64,000 bases of DNA from Ascaphus truei (GCA_036426205.1 CM071573.1:72824580-72888579); one strand, 5' to 3'; counted from the first letter of the stretch, positions 46,165 to 57,186 are shown. The notes: generated from the sequence alone by a model not told the origin. Program-made: numbers and translations.

Positions 46165-47123
46165 TGGAAGACATGTGCATGCAGTTAAACACAATCTGTC
46201 CCAGGAATTGTGTTTAGATGTGTTGGTAACCCGTGCAGCTGAAAGGGACTTGATACTACCAGTAACCCTGAATCAAACACTTATACCATTAAACCTGGAC
46301 ACTGGAGCTCAGGTTAATATTATATCTGAAAAAGAATATGACACTGAAAAACAAAAAACAAAACTGAGGTCAACTAAAATAGAAGTAACTTTGGAACAGA
46401 TATACTAGTGAAGAGAACAGGTATTGTGAGCATTGATCATATAAACACCACATCTACGTTTTCATTTATTGTCATAGCTAAGGTGTTACATCAATGTGAG
46501 CCTGGCTGCCTGTGAGAAACTCAATCTGGTGGTAAAGCGAATATTCTCAATATGAGATTGCACAGAACCTTTTTATGAGACATACATTTTGTAATTCAAG
46601 GACTTGTTTCAAGGGTTTGAATGTTTGCCCGGTGAGCATACAATTCAGATAAACAGGCAAGTTCTACTATTCATACATCCATGACTATAAGTTCCCTTTG
46701 CTCTATGTGACAAACCTTCAGCAGAGTTGGCAAGCATGGGAAACACTATGGGGCTTAGTCTGTAAGCTCCGTTAGCGCTGAGCCATGCGTTCTGCACGGA
46801 AAGCTCCATGCAAGTCAATGGGGCTTTCCGTGCAGATCGCTCGGTACAGCGCTAACGGAGCTTAAGAATAAGCCCCTATAAGTGATACAAAAAAAGTTTT
46901 AGTGTGAAAAAAGCATACAGTATATCAATTATAAATACTGTATGGATAGAACCTAGATATCTTAGCTATCAAAATTGCCAACAAGAGAGTGTGGCTCAAT
47001 GTGAAATGCACAGTTTTTCTTCTGGAATTTGGCAAATGAAATTAACAGAAGTTGGAAAATACCGATTTCTATGCTTACCTTTTGACAAAGCTCTAGTATC
47101 AGAAGTATGTTACAAAATGATAT
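46165..47123 (+). pseudogene. Ty3/gypsy retrotransposon pol remnant, split by a MITE
   Basis: Plus-strand pieces, in order: an aspartic-protease active-site block LNLDTGAQVNIIS (46288-46326); then, frameshifted, FKDLFQGFECLPGEH and HP...VPFALCDK (46595-46715), the segment before gypsy RT; then, after a MITE, a VIQKV piece; and an RT stretch SSGIWQMKLTE...YRFLCLPF (47017-47090). The order PR then RT is that of Ty3/gypsy pol. Internal deletions remove most RT motifs, including the catalytic YxDD. Frameshifts and stops are present. No LTR, gag, RNase H or integrase is recognised nearby. Confidence 0.75.
46750..46876. mobile_element. 127-bp fold-back MITE inserted in gypsy pol
   Basis: Left end GGGGCTTAGTCTGTAAGCTC; right end, on the opposite strand, GGGGCTTATTCTTAAGCTC. 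Both arms then share CGTTAGCGCT and GCACGGAAAGC. Flanked by TAT on both sides (46747-46749 and 46877-46879), a possible 3-bp duplication. It interrupts the gypsy sequence at a point where the reading continues on the other side. Confidence 0.75.
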
Positions 47124-47136
47124 ATATATATTTATA

Positions 47137-47180
<44 letters not shown>

Positions 47181-47184
47181 TGCA
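47124..47184. repeat. (TA)n microsatellite
   Basis: TA array directly after the gypsy remnant. Confidence 0.9.
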
Positions 47185-47892
47185 AATATAGCTGTATGCT
47201 ATTTCATATTTTCAAATATTTGCATATTTGCTTTCCTGTGGAGGGTTTTTGTCACTTTTTTTACTCACCATAACTTAACTCAGTATATATATATGGCAAA
47301 TTCAGCAAGGGACTTCAAATGCCCTCATAGGCTATGGCCCCAGTGGTCACAGCTGCACGCGCGTCAGGCGGACTGGCGGCACGTGCACCGGTGAAAGCCA
47401 CGATCTGCGATCTATTGTCCAGCGATGTGATGTGCGGGGGGCACGGCCATGATGGGGGGGGCACGGCCATGAAAGGGGGAGGCTTGGCCATGATGGTCTA
47501 CAATACCTGCACTCCTATTGGTCCACACGATCTGCCCTGCCATTGGCTGCCCACACAGCACGTGATCGCGTCGTGGCAAGGAAAGACAAAATTCTTTCCG
47601 CAGCGGCCACTAGGGACCTGGCCATAGACTGATTAAGAGCTGTTAGCTTAGCAAGAGACAAAGCCGTTTCAAAATGAAAGAAAAAAACAGCGTATGTCAC
47701 CTCAGAGTCAAATAGAGTTGTACAATGTATATGTGTTGCAGAATATGGATAGATATTTTGTTAGGTTTGCAGTGTTATTTGGAGGGAAGAAATGGAGATA
47801 TGTATATTGTATAAAATAAGTATAATTTATAGTATGTCCCATATATTGAACTGTGTTATTGAGAAGGCAATTAAGAGAGGATCCCTCCCTAG
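47185..47892. other. CpG-rich patch (47290-47640), unclassified
   Basis: The CpG- and G-rich patch has a repeated GGGGGGCACGGCCATGA word (47440-47475). GGCTATGGCCCCAGTGG near 47330 and CCACTAGGGACCTGGCCATAG near 47606 are loosely inverted, suggesting a decayed MITE. Open frames across it have no known domain. The flanks are plain AT-rich DNA. Confidence 0.4.
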
Positions 47893-48146
47893 AAGAGTTG
47901 TTGTCAGGAGTGGCTCAGTGAGTAAAGACACTGACAGGCACTGAGTTTGAATCAGAGGATCCTGCTTCAAGAAGTGGAGTCGGCTCCTTGTGACCTTGGG
48001 CAAGTCACTTTATCTCCCTGTGCCTCTGGCACAAAAACATATATTGTAAGCTCCACAGGGCAGGGACCTGTGCCTGCAAAATGTCTTTGTAAAGTGCTAC
48101 GTAAAACTAGCAGCGCTATTCAAGAACATGCTATTATTATTATTAT
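47893..48146 (+). repeat. MIR-like tRNA SINE, copy 1
   Basis: Head with an A-box-like GGAGTGGCTCAGTGAGTAAA; central CTTGTGACCTTGGGCAAGTC, ACTTTATCTCCCTGTGCCTC; tail TGTAAGCTCCACAGGGCAGG, GACCTGTGCCTGCAAAATGT, then GCTATTCAAGAACATGC and TTA repeats. The central word is shared with MIR/CORE-type SINEs, which are tRNA-derived and mobilised by LINE machinery. Confidence 0.82.
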
Positions 48147-48459
48147 GTGATGCAGCTACGAAGATGTACTCCACATGATGCTTGTTGTTTATTATTATTA
48201 TAAAGTTTGCTTTGTAATCATTACACTGGTCAGACACGTACTGGGCATATTTCCCTCCTCAATGCATAAACTCAATCCACTATGCTTTCAGTGGTCACCA
48301 AAAGAGTTACTGTAATAGAAATCAGTTAGTGAATCTTCCCACTTGGAAAAGTTTCACTAGTTCGTTAGGGTTGAGAGTTTAAGGGGTTTTGTCACTTTTT
48401 TAAACCCCACAACTTATCTAAGGTGTGCTTGAAACTTATCCCAGCTTCAAATTACAAAT
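48147..48459. other. No gene recognised
   Basis: AT-rich spacer between the two SINE copies; includes a short TTA run near 48,190. Confidence 0.5.
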
Positions 48460-48701
48460 CCAGGGAGAAGGAACTGCTCAATGAGTAAAGACACTGACTG
48501 GCACAGAGTTTCAAGCAGGGTAACCTGGTTCAGTTCCCAGTGTCAGCTACTTGTGATCTTGGGCAAGTCACTTTATCTCCCTGTGTCTCAGGTACCAAAA
48601 AACATAGACTGTAAGCTCCATGGGGCAGGGACCTGTGTCTGCAAAATGTCTCTGTAAAGCGCTACAGTACGTACAACTAGCAGCGCTATACAAGAACATG
48701 C

Positions 48702-48740
<39 letters not shown>
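48460..48740 (+). repeat. MIR-like tRNA SINE, copy 2 with (TTA)n tail
   Basis: Same order as copy 1, with a clearer B-box-like GGTTCAGTTCCCAG, then TGATCTTGGGCAAGTCACTT and TGTAAGCTCCATGGGGCAGG. It ends GCTATACAAGAACATGC followed by ~14 TTA units (48701-48740). Both copies run in the same direction about 570 bp apart. Confidence 0.85.
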
Positions 48741-48892
48741 GCAGAGGGTGGGGTTGGGGTTAACTGCAGAGGGTGGGGGCGGGTTATCTGCAGAGGGGGG
48801 GGCAGGGTTAGTGTCAGCGGAGCCCCAGCAGTGAGAACTTCGGGGGGGGCAGGGTTAGTGTCAGCGGAGCCCCAGCAGTGAGAACTTCCGGT
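48741..48892. repeat. Two short tandem arrays (28-bp and 48-bp units)
   Basis: First, about three units of GCAGAGGGTGGGG...GGGTTA. Then two nearly identical units containing GCAGGGTTAGTGTCAGCGGA and GCCCCAGCAGTGAGAACTTC (48797-48888). Confidence 0.8.
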
Positions 48893-48939
48893 GTCTGCTG
48901 CCAGGGCTCAAGATTGGTTCCCCCCGTTCCACAGTGACA

Positions 48940-49460
48940 GGTAGGGACACACACACATCATGGGGAAAGAGAGACACACACACAGCATGGGGAAAGAGGG
49001 AGACACATAGACAGCATGGGGAGAGAGAGAGTTACACAGCATGGGAGAGAGAGACACACACAGCATGGGGAGAGAGAGAGACATAGCATAGGGAGAGAGA
49101 CACAGCATGGGGAGAGAGACACACACATAGCATGGGGAGAGAGAGACACACACAGCATGTGGAGTGAGAGAGAGAGACAGCATGGGGAGTAAGAGAGAGA
49201 GAGACACACAGAAAGGGGGGAGAGAGAGGACACAGCATAGGGAGAGAGAGACACAGATAATGGGAGAGGGTCACACACACAGATAATGGGGGAGAGAGAG
49301 ACACACAGAGAATAGGGAAGAGAGAGACACAGATAATTGGGGGAGAGAGAGACAGTGAATGGGGAGAGAGACAGAATGGGAATGGTGGAACGAGAATGGA
49401 GGGATGGGGATGGAACGGGAATGAGAATGGAGGGATGGGGGGGAGAGAATAGGCTGTGTG
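48940..49460. repeat. GA/CA-rich low-complexity satellite
   Basis: Irregular units of GGGGAGAGAGAGACACACACAG with CATG, from ~48940, grading into GGAATGGAGGGATGGGG-type units at 49370-49440. The Ser/Leu/Cys-rich frames on the minus strand are compositional. Confidence 0.85.
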
Positions 49461-49832
49461 TGTGATGGGCGAAGAGACATAAAGGAGACATACTGTAAAG
49501 TGCAGTTGATGATGTCATTTGTTTTATAAATATTTTTTTTAATGTGTCCCGGTTTTAGTCCAAATTGGGTTTGAACTGGTTTGCCCATCTCTACTATATA
49601 GCAATTAGTAACTGATCTTCTAAAAACTTCAAAACAGCTTCAAAACAGAAACCCTCTCCATGAGCTGGGATAATATTTTTTTTAACCATGGAATATGGTT
49701 TTAAACTTTCCCCAAATTTGTGTTTTCTTTTACCAAACAACCCAGAGATGGTTGGTTAATCCATAGATGATGGGGGTAGATGTTGCAAACATGACTTTTA
49801 TACTCAGTAAGTCCATGTATAGCATTTTACAG
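49461..49832. other. No gene recognised
   Basis: Unremarkable sequence between the satellite and the next MITE. Confidence 0.5.
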
Positions 49833-50005
49833 CAGATGTCCCCAACTTCAGTCCTCAAGCACCGCTAACAGTGTAGGATTTAAGGATAGCCTCTCATTAG
49901 CACAGGTGGCCCAATCATTTTGACTGAACCATCTGTGCTTTAGCAGGGGTATCCATAAAACCTGCACTGTTAGTGGTCCTTGAGGACTGGAGTTGGGGAC
50001 CCTTG
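49833..50005. mobile_element. hAT-like fold-back MITE, copy 4
   Basis: Ends CAGATGTCCCCAACTTCAGT and, on the opposite strand, CAAGGGTCCCCAACTCCAGT. Flanks TTTTACAG (49825-49832) and TTTTATAG (50006-50013) match at 7 of 8 bases. Body with GCACAGGTGGCCCAATCA and CTGAACCATCTGTGCT. Same superfamily pattern as 32901-33093. Confidence 0.85.
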
Positions 50006-50034
50006 TTTTATAGGATCTATCCATACCTGAGCAA

Positions 50035-50100
50035 TGGAGAGAGGGAGAGAGAGGGAGAAGGAGGGAGGGAAAGAGGGAGAGAGGGAGAAATGGAGAGATA
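50035..50100. repeat. (GGGAGA)n-type purine-rich repeat
   Basis: Irregular GGGAGA/GGGA units immediately after the MITE. Confidence 0.85.
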
Positions 50101-50880
50101 GATTATATTACTGGGTTGTCAAATTGCATATACGTGCTATGCGCTGTATTTTAATGAACTGCAAATGTTACTTATCATTTTAAATAGCCCTATTGGAAAC
50201 CTGTAAACGCTGCTATTTCATTGACTGCAGGAAACGTTTATTTTTAACCCAGAAGCAATGTGATATTTTTAACACAAACTATCGATCTCCTCCCAGCTGT
50301 CTATTCAAACGTAAATGATGCAGAAATAACTTCAGCAAGTTTGTTACCTTTACACTAACTTTTTCAAGGAATTTGCCAGTTTGCAAATGCTTGTAACTGG
50401 AGCAGAACAGGGGAATGTCACAAGAAACATTAATTAGGTCTTGGCTGCTAGATTAATTTTATGTGTCAATTGGCTTGAAGTGCTGTTTAGAAAACAATTA
50501 TACAACAAGGAACAGTGATGACACTCATTCATCACTATTGTTCCTTGTCTAATTGTTTTCCAACATCATAGTTCATCTTGTAAAACATGCATAAAACAGC
50601 TTCCCTGTCTAGTGTGTGAATAATTTCAATTGTTACCCTAAAATCCAAGCAGGTCTATTCCAGTGGAGATGCAATATATGGTTAACTGACACTAAGGACA
50701 GATACAGTGCTATATTTTAGGTAATGAAAACAGATTACCCTGCAATTTGGAAGGCACAAATATTGTTGGAATGTTTATCTACAGGGACATATTTAGGCAT
50801 AATCTTACCATAAGGAAACGTACTGCTATCAACTAGCTATTTTATCTTCAATCTCTTATTTTCACATTAACATTCATTGT
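50101..50880. other. Non-coding DNA with a 32-bp-stem hairpin (50475-50575)
   Basis: GAAAACAATTATACAACAAG then GAACAGTGATGA (from 50490) pairs with TCATCACTATTGTTCC then TTGTCTAATTGTTTTC (to 50560) around a loop CACTCAT, with two 3-nt bulges. The surroundings look single-copy. It may be a microRNA-like hairpin or a small fold-back; no other support. Confidence 0.5.
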
Positions 50881-50884
50881 AAAA

Positions 50885-50940
<56 letters not shown>

Positions 50941-50998
50941 AATATAGATATATCGATATATATATATTATATAGATATATATCTATAGTCTATATAGA
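50885..50998. repeat. (TA)n microsatellite with ATAGATATATC variants
   Basis: TA array with short GATA-like interruptions, ending in a poly-A run at 50998-51008. Confidence 0.9.
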
Positions 50999-51002
50999 AA
51001 AA

Positions 51003-51500
51003 AAAAAAGATGATTACCGGTCTGTGGCTAACGAAAATGCGTGTATTGTGCGAGCTTCGAGATTACACTGATCCTTCTTCCGGCGATGTTCAATGAATGA
51101 GCAAGGCTAAAAAAAGCTTATACTATAAACAGTGTTATTGGAATGTTATCTGTGCTTGGTCCTTGCCCCGGTGTTGGATGTGTTTTATGGATGGGAGGCT
51201 GGTGTCAAAAGGTTCCTGAAAGCAAGTGATGAAAGAGTGTGTATGTGTTCAGTGTGAATTAACTTAATGGAGAGACACAGTATATACAGTGCCTTTACAA
51301 AAGGTGTGTGTGGAGTGGGTGCGGATTGCGGATATAAATGGTCTGGGGGTCGGGTTTGTGGAAATGTGAGATGTTAGGATAGCATAACTAAAAGTGTGTG
51401 GGGCACTATGTGGTCCCATTGGTGTATAGGGATGCGAAAAACAAGGAAGTATTAAGAGGTGTGAGAGACGCTGTGTGTGCAATACATATAGCCACAAGTA
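51003..51500 (-). mobile_element. Penelope-like terminal repeat, second copy of the 8740 family
   Basis: Shares with 8740-9068 the words CTGTGGCTAAC, GAGCTTCGAGATTACACTGA-like, CCTTCTTCCGGCGATGTT and GGAATGTT. The minus strand 51049-51084 gives CCGGAAGAAGGATCAGTGTAATCTCGAAGCTCGC, a hammerhead-like arrangement whose stem is weaker than at 8832-8866. The extended part to ~51500 is CA-rich on the minus strand. No coding part. Confidence 0.6.
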
Positions 51501-52079
51501 TGTACAACATGGATAGCGCTCCTGGGAAGGAGAGTTTCACTGTGTCAGTACGACTCATAAATTTAGATCTCTGGTTAGGCCACTGCTAAGTGCCAGAAAA
51601 GGGCATAAATTTGTTATTCATGCAAACCGTCTTCCTTCGGTGTTTAAGATTACCTTGAGTATGGCAGATGGCAACCCTCAGATCGTTCATCTGCTGGCCA
51701 GAAGTCAGAGGAAATGTTCGCCAACAGGACTGTCTCTTGTTCCGCGTGTGATGCGTGTGGGATGTATACATATAGTACACATACATACATACATACATGA
51801 CATTACAGACAACATACATCATACCACACATATAGGGATAAGAGAGAGAGAGAGATAGAGAGAGGATAGAGAGAGAAGGAGGAGATATAGAGATGAGAGG
51901 ACACAGACCGACATACAGACAGACAACGCACGAGAGGATATTAATACATACATACATACCAGACGTACCAGGACATACACAGATATATTATAGACATACA
52001 GATATATAGAGAGATACATACATATATATAATATATATATATAATATAAATTTACACAACCTAACATATATATTATAAT
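51501..52079. repeat. Low-complexity CATA, GAGA and GATA stretches
   Basis: Mixed simple repeats: CATA at 51780-51800, GAGA at 51840-51900, ACATACATACA near 51945 and a TA run near 52025-52050. A short non-repetitive piece lies at 51590-51770. No gene. Confidence 0.75.
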
Positions 52080-52276
52080 ACATACAGGCTGACAAATTAC
52101 AAAAAGCTACTGCACCACCTTCAGAAAGGTCCCACTAGTGGGACCGAAACGTCGGTAGTTGTGTCTTCTATCAAATATAGAACATTTTTGGATTTTCTAC
52201 CGCGTGCTGTCCCTTTATGTCGTGTTTTGCAAACTGGTATCGTCTGGTTATATATATAATACACACAGATATTTAT
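52080..52276 (+). mobile_element. Penelope-like terminal fragment with the best hammerhead-like motif
   Basis: 52118-52156 reads CTTCAGAAAGGTCCCAC, loop TA, GTGGGACCGAAACGTCGG: an 8-bp perfect stem GGTCCCAC/GTGGGACC between a CTTCAGAAA box and an intact CGAAAC box. Downstream, TTTTGGATTTTCTACCGCGT and TTTATGTCGTGTTTTGC are the kind of sequence that follows such motifs in PLE termini. The first core box is not a perfect CUGAUGA. Confidence 0.55.
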
Positions 52277-52400
52277 ATATAATACAGGGATTGACGAAAT
52301 TAGCCAAAAAGCTACTCACCAACCAAAATTAGCTACTTCGCCACCTGGCCCCGCACCTAGTCCAGCCCCCACTGGAAGACATTCCGAAAAAGAACTTAAA
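52277..52400. mobile_element. Single end of a hAT-like element
   Basis: CAGGGATTGACGAAATTAGC then CAAAAAGCTACTCACCAACC resembles the ends of the MITE at 57654-57817 (CAGTGTTCGACAAACT). No opposite end is seen. A related word (GCTGACAAATTACAAAAAGC) lies at 52087, suggesting a second fragment. Confidence 0.4.
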
Positions 52401-53299
52401 TAACCAACATTCGTTTGACATAACAGTTATTTAGTGTATACATTTTATACTTTACTACATTCTCCGTTACATCGTTACGTGTTGTATGTGTGTGTGTATG
52501 TGTGTGTGTGTTGTAAATGTCGGATGGAGATCACTAATCTAGACTGTTTACTGACCCCCTAAACAGCGCCTGCGTTCACAATTTTCAAAAGCAGCAATCC
52601 CGCCTGGGATCTTACCTGATTATCTGCAGTATCTCAATGGACAAGGTACCCTGATTACCGTCAATGTTATTATGTTGGAGGGAGTGTTTCCAACCTGTAT
52701 TCTGGTTTTATGGGGGATATGTCTACCTGTGTGAAAGCTTGAGAGAAGATCTGGATTTTGAAAGCAGTATAAGGTTATTTTGGTGTATGTATAGGGTGTA
52801 GATGTTATAGGGTAAATAAGAAGCCAGCAGTCAGGGTTTGGCTTTCTGCCACTCCCTTCCCAGCTCCCCGGGTTTCTACAGGTGACAATTCCTTCTTATT
52901 TTAATGGCAATTCATACTTTTACTAATTAACTTTGCAAATATAAACTTTAAATATTTTTGGTATACCGGTCTCAAAATAATCACAAATCATTATTATGCT
53001 GTTGCAAAGAAATTCAGTGCATTTTCCTGTAGGTTTTTTTGAAGTAAAGTATGCTTCTAGAAATCGTTTGATGCACGCACATTTTAAGTGAAACTGCTTC
53101 TGTCTTTTGTCACTGTTTTGTCACAGAAATTGTATTTGTGATGGTGCGTTTTAATAAAAATCAAAAACACCAATTTCAATAACAAAATGAAAAGAAGTTT
53201 TCAAACTTAGCACGTGCGTTGAACCCACCCCTGTTTTAACTATTTGCACTTTCTATATTTATACTATATGTGAATTCCTCGTGTTGTTGTCGAGTCTTT
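52401..53299. other. No gene recognised
   Basis: Ordinary non-coding sequence with a short GT run at 52480-52510. Confidence 0.5.
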
Positions 53300-55520
53300 G
53301 GTGAATGTGGCTGTGTGCCTGTGTGTGCAGGTGCGTGAATGTGCTGTGTTGTACAGTGTGCGTGAGAGTGGGGTGGAAGTGTGGGTTGAGGGGGAACGTG
53401 TGGTCGGTGAGACGTGGGGGACAGTGTGCGTGGAGAGTGTGGGACATGGGCGTTTGAGGTGTGGGGACGTGGCGTGAGCGTGGGCACAGTGTGGCTGTGG
53501 AGAGGTGGGACGTTTGGGCCGTGAGAGGTGGCAGTGTGTGTTGAGAGTGGGGGATTGGGTACGTTAGCGTGTGGGGAGTGGGGACAGTGTGTGGACAGTG
53601 TGCGGTGAGTGGGTGGGACCGTGTGCGTGAGAGTGTGGGACAGTGTGCGTCGAGGAGTGTGGGACAGTGTGTGTAAGAGTGTGGGACAGTGTGCGTGAGA
53701 GTGTGGGACAGTGTGTGTGGGACAGTGTGTGGGACAGTGTGCGTGAGAGTGTGGGAATAGTGTGGGGGACAGTGTGTGTGTGTGTGTGTGTGTGGGACAG
53801 TGTGCGTGAGAGGTGTGGGGGACTGTGTGTGGGATGTGAGTGGGGAAACAGTGCTGGCGTTGAGGAGTGGGGTGGGACAGTGTGCGTGAGATGGGATTGG
53901 GAGCGTGAATTAGTGTGCGGGGACAGTGTTGTGTGTGCTGTGGGTGGCACAGTGTGGTCGTGAGAGTGTGGGACAGTTGGAGGCGTGGGTGTGGACAGTT
54001 GGTGTGGAGTGTGCGTGAGTCGAGTGTGGACAGTGGGCGGAAGAGTGGGGGACAGTGTGCGTGAAGGTGGGGACAGTGTGCGTGAGAGTGGGGCACAGTG
54101 TGTGTAGATGAGTGGTAAGGTGGGACAGTGGTGCGTGGAGTGGGAAGGTGTGGAGTGTGGGGCAGGGGAGAGTGTGGGTGTGTGGAAGGTTGTTGTAGTT
54201 GTGGGACAGTGGTGTGCGTTGTGTGAGTTTGAAGGATTGTTAGTGGGCAGTCGGATTGACAGGTGTGCGGTGAGAGATGAATGGGTGGGGGACAGTGGTG
54301 TGTTGCGTGGAGTGTGGAACAGGTTGTGCGTGGAGTGACGTGCTGTGTGACAGTGTGGAAGAAGTGTGTGGGACAGTGTGCGTGAGAATGTGGGAGACTA
54401 GTGTGGGTGAGAGTGGGTGGTGAGGGTGGTAGAGTGTGGAAGTTGTAGTGGTGGGACAGTGTTGTAGTAGAGGTGTGGGACAGTGTGCGATGAGAGTGGG
54501 GGACAGCATTGAGGTGGAAGTGCGGAGGGGAGTGTGGTTGGACAGTGGGTGTGTGGGGACAGGTGTGAGTGAGAGTGTGGGACAGGATGGAAAGTGGACT
54601 TGGACGGGTGATGTTGAAGTTGGGGGACAGTGTTGTGGTAGAGTGTGGGACAGGTGGTGTATGGTGGGTAAGTGTGCGTGACTGTGCGGACAGGTGGAGT
54701 GTGGGACAGTGTGATGGGACATGTGTGACAGTGTAGTGGGGACAGGTGCGTGAGAGAGTGTGGGACAGTATGGTAGAGTGTGAACGTGTGTTTTGGGCAG
54801 TGTGCGTGCAGGTGTGGGACATGTGCGTGAGTGTGTGGACGAGGTGGCGTTAGTGTGGGACAGTGTGCGGTGAGTGTGGGGACAGGTGGGAGAGGGTGAG
54901 GATGCTTATGTGTGCAGTGTGAGGAGGTGTGGGACAGTGTGCAGGAGGTGTGGGAACAGTGTGCGTGAGAGGGGACAGTGTGCGGTGGAAGGTATAGATG
55001 GGGACAGTAGTGGATGCGTAGGGGGGACATTGCGGAGTGTGGGACAAGTGGGCGTGGAGGTGAAGTGTGGGGACAGTGTGGACATGGTGAGAGTGTCGGA
55101 CAAGGCGTGAGAGTGTGGGACAGTGTAGGTGGGCCGGTGTGTGTGAGGAGTGTGGGACATGGGCGGAGAAGGAGAGTGGGGACAGTGTGCGGAGAGTATG
55201 GGACAAGTGAGCGTTAAGACAGAGATAGAGAGTTGGTGGGAAAGTTGTGCGTGAGGAGGGGGACAGGTTGCGGTGGAGTGTGGGAAGTGTGCGTGAGAGT
55301 GGGGGACAGTGTGCGTGGGGGGTGGGACAGTGTGCATGAGAGTGTGGGACAGTTGCGGGACATGTGGTGATGTGGACATTCGGAGACGTGTGCGGGAGGA
55401 GAGTGTGGGACATGTGTGAGGGTGGGACAAGTGTGTGCGAGAGTGTGGGACACCTGTGCGTGACGAGTGTGGGAAAGTGTGCGTGTGAGTGTGGGAAAAG
55501 TGGGGTTGAGAGTGTGGGAC
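53300..55520. repeat. 22-bp minisatellite, about 2.2 kb
   Basis: The basic unit is GTGTGGGACAGTGTGCGTGAGA, best preserved at 53,640-53,760. Many copies have insertions or deletions of one to a few bases. Plus strand is G/T-rich, minus strand C/A-rich. Long open frames on both strands (the longest at 53236-54822, minus) read as Ser-His-Thr-Leu-Pro repeats and are by-products of the array. It probably varies in copy number between individuals. Confidence 0.93.
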
Positions 55521-57186
55521 CTTTTAGTAGGTGTCATGTGTTTCCAGTTGAAGCAGTACCTCTCTCTGAACATGGGATGTGTTCCTCATTATAAAAATGC
55601 ACGGCAGAATCCAGCTCAGGCCAAGACTTGAGGCTCAAGGTCATTAGGGGCATCCTGGACAAGATCATCTGTGTTGCATGATATAAATTTACATAATCGA
55701 TGACCTACGTTATCCCCAAATAAGTGTTTGGGTTTTTATTTATCTAAGGGAGCGGAACTGATGGCTGCCCAGGTCATGGAGTAAGTATTGAATGTACCAC
55801 TCGAGAAATCCAGATCCTGCAAATCAGCCCCTAAGAAAAAAATAATTAGGCTGTTGTACCATGGTGTTAGTAAGTATGGGGGATGGGACAATGTTTTACA
55901 GTAGGTTACTACAGACTTCTATGTCTACAGCCTGAATGACAAGCATTTAGTAAGCTCAGGTGAAGTTCAGTGGATTGCTGCTTCATCCTCTGAAGATTAA
56001 GAAGCTGGTTACATGTGATTGGCAATGGGGACAGGCTGGGGCTTATGCCGGCTTGTTATGCAGTGGGCTTAACTGAGTAATGGCTTGCCCTCGCTAGAGT
56101 ATGGCAGCTGCCTGCCAAGGAGTATTAGTGTGTATTAACCCCAAGTTTCCTTTCTTTAGCAACGAGATGTTACTTTAAAATACCTCTTTCTCATGATACA
56201 ATAAAATTACTGAACATTTGTTTACTATCCTATGGTAAGCTAGTAAATGTGTTAAAAGTACTGAATTGATGGAATTTGGAGCAGCAGAAAATGATTATAA
56301 GAACCCGTAGTTTACAGGTGCATGGTTAAGTTATATGTGAAAGGACTAAACATGTACTTACACCTTTTGGATGATGGGACATATCACAGCCACAGATTGC
56401 CACCCTCTTTGCAACACCCATCTGCAGTGCAGTTAATGTATTACGTATAATGGTAACATATATAGTTTTCAAACTATTAAAATGCAGCAGTAGCACAATA
56501 GCAGTGGTGAATATGGATTTTTCTTTGTTTAAAGTTAGAAGTTTATTGGTTTTTTTACTGTTTAAAGAGGTTCAAGATTGAATTTTCCTGTACACAGAAA
56601 AGGCCAAAAAGCTAATATCTAAATTACAGGATAAAAAAATATGTTGTCGTTGGAATGGTTGAATAGAAAACTAGAGGTAGACGTAAGTAAAAAACCTAAA
56701 TGACACACCACTGGTTTTTATTTCATATCCAAAAAACACAATCCATAGATAGAATTAGATACGTAAACTAACATGCATATAGTTTGGACGACTTTATAAA
56801 GCTCAGGAAAACTGTATCTGTTCGAAACCAACTGCTGTTAATCATTTAAATAGCTGCATAATGGCCTTTATCTACAGGTCATAGCTATATAATTGTAATC
56901 AATCCACCCATTGTATATGCGTGTGGCATTGCAATTGACCAAAAAGAGGACAAACATTATGTGCCAAATCGAAGCATTTGTGACGTACGGTTAGCCCTGG
57001 TTTTCCATTGGTGTCAGTGGAGGTCTTGAAGTAGGATTGAATTTTTTAAATAGATCTCGTAGCTACACATCCAAATCAGAGGTAAACCAGGACAGGTTCA
57101 TTCCCTTGATGAAACTCCCAGCACAGCACTCTTAGCATTTTCAACTCTGGCATCACTCCACATAGTTCCCATAATATAGTCTACAC
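55521..57186. other. No gene recognised
   Basis: About 1.7 kb of AT-rich DNA with no repeat family or coding frame recognised. Confidence 0.5.

Noticed and set aside
46750..46876. microRNA-like hairpin
   Set aside because: The hairpin has MITE-type terminal repeats, TAT flanks and interrupts a gypsy gene, so a transposon is the better explanation.
47893..47965. Possible functional tRNA gene
   Set aside because: The A-box-like start continues into SINE body sequence and a cloverleaf is not formed; it is a tRNA-derived SINE.
48908..49588. Minus-strand open frames rich in Ser, Leu, Cys and Pro
   Set aside because: They follow the GA/CA satellite composition; no domain and overlapping frames of the same kind.
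53236..54822. 528-codon minus-strand open frame
   Set aside because: It is a by-product of the 22-bp C/A-rich minisatellite, with Ser/His/Thr/Leu/Pro repeats and long frames in several phases and on both strands.
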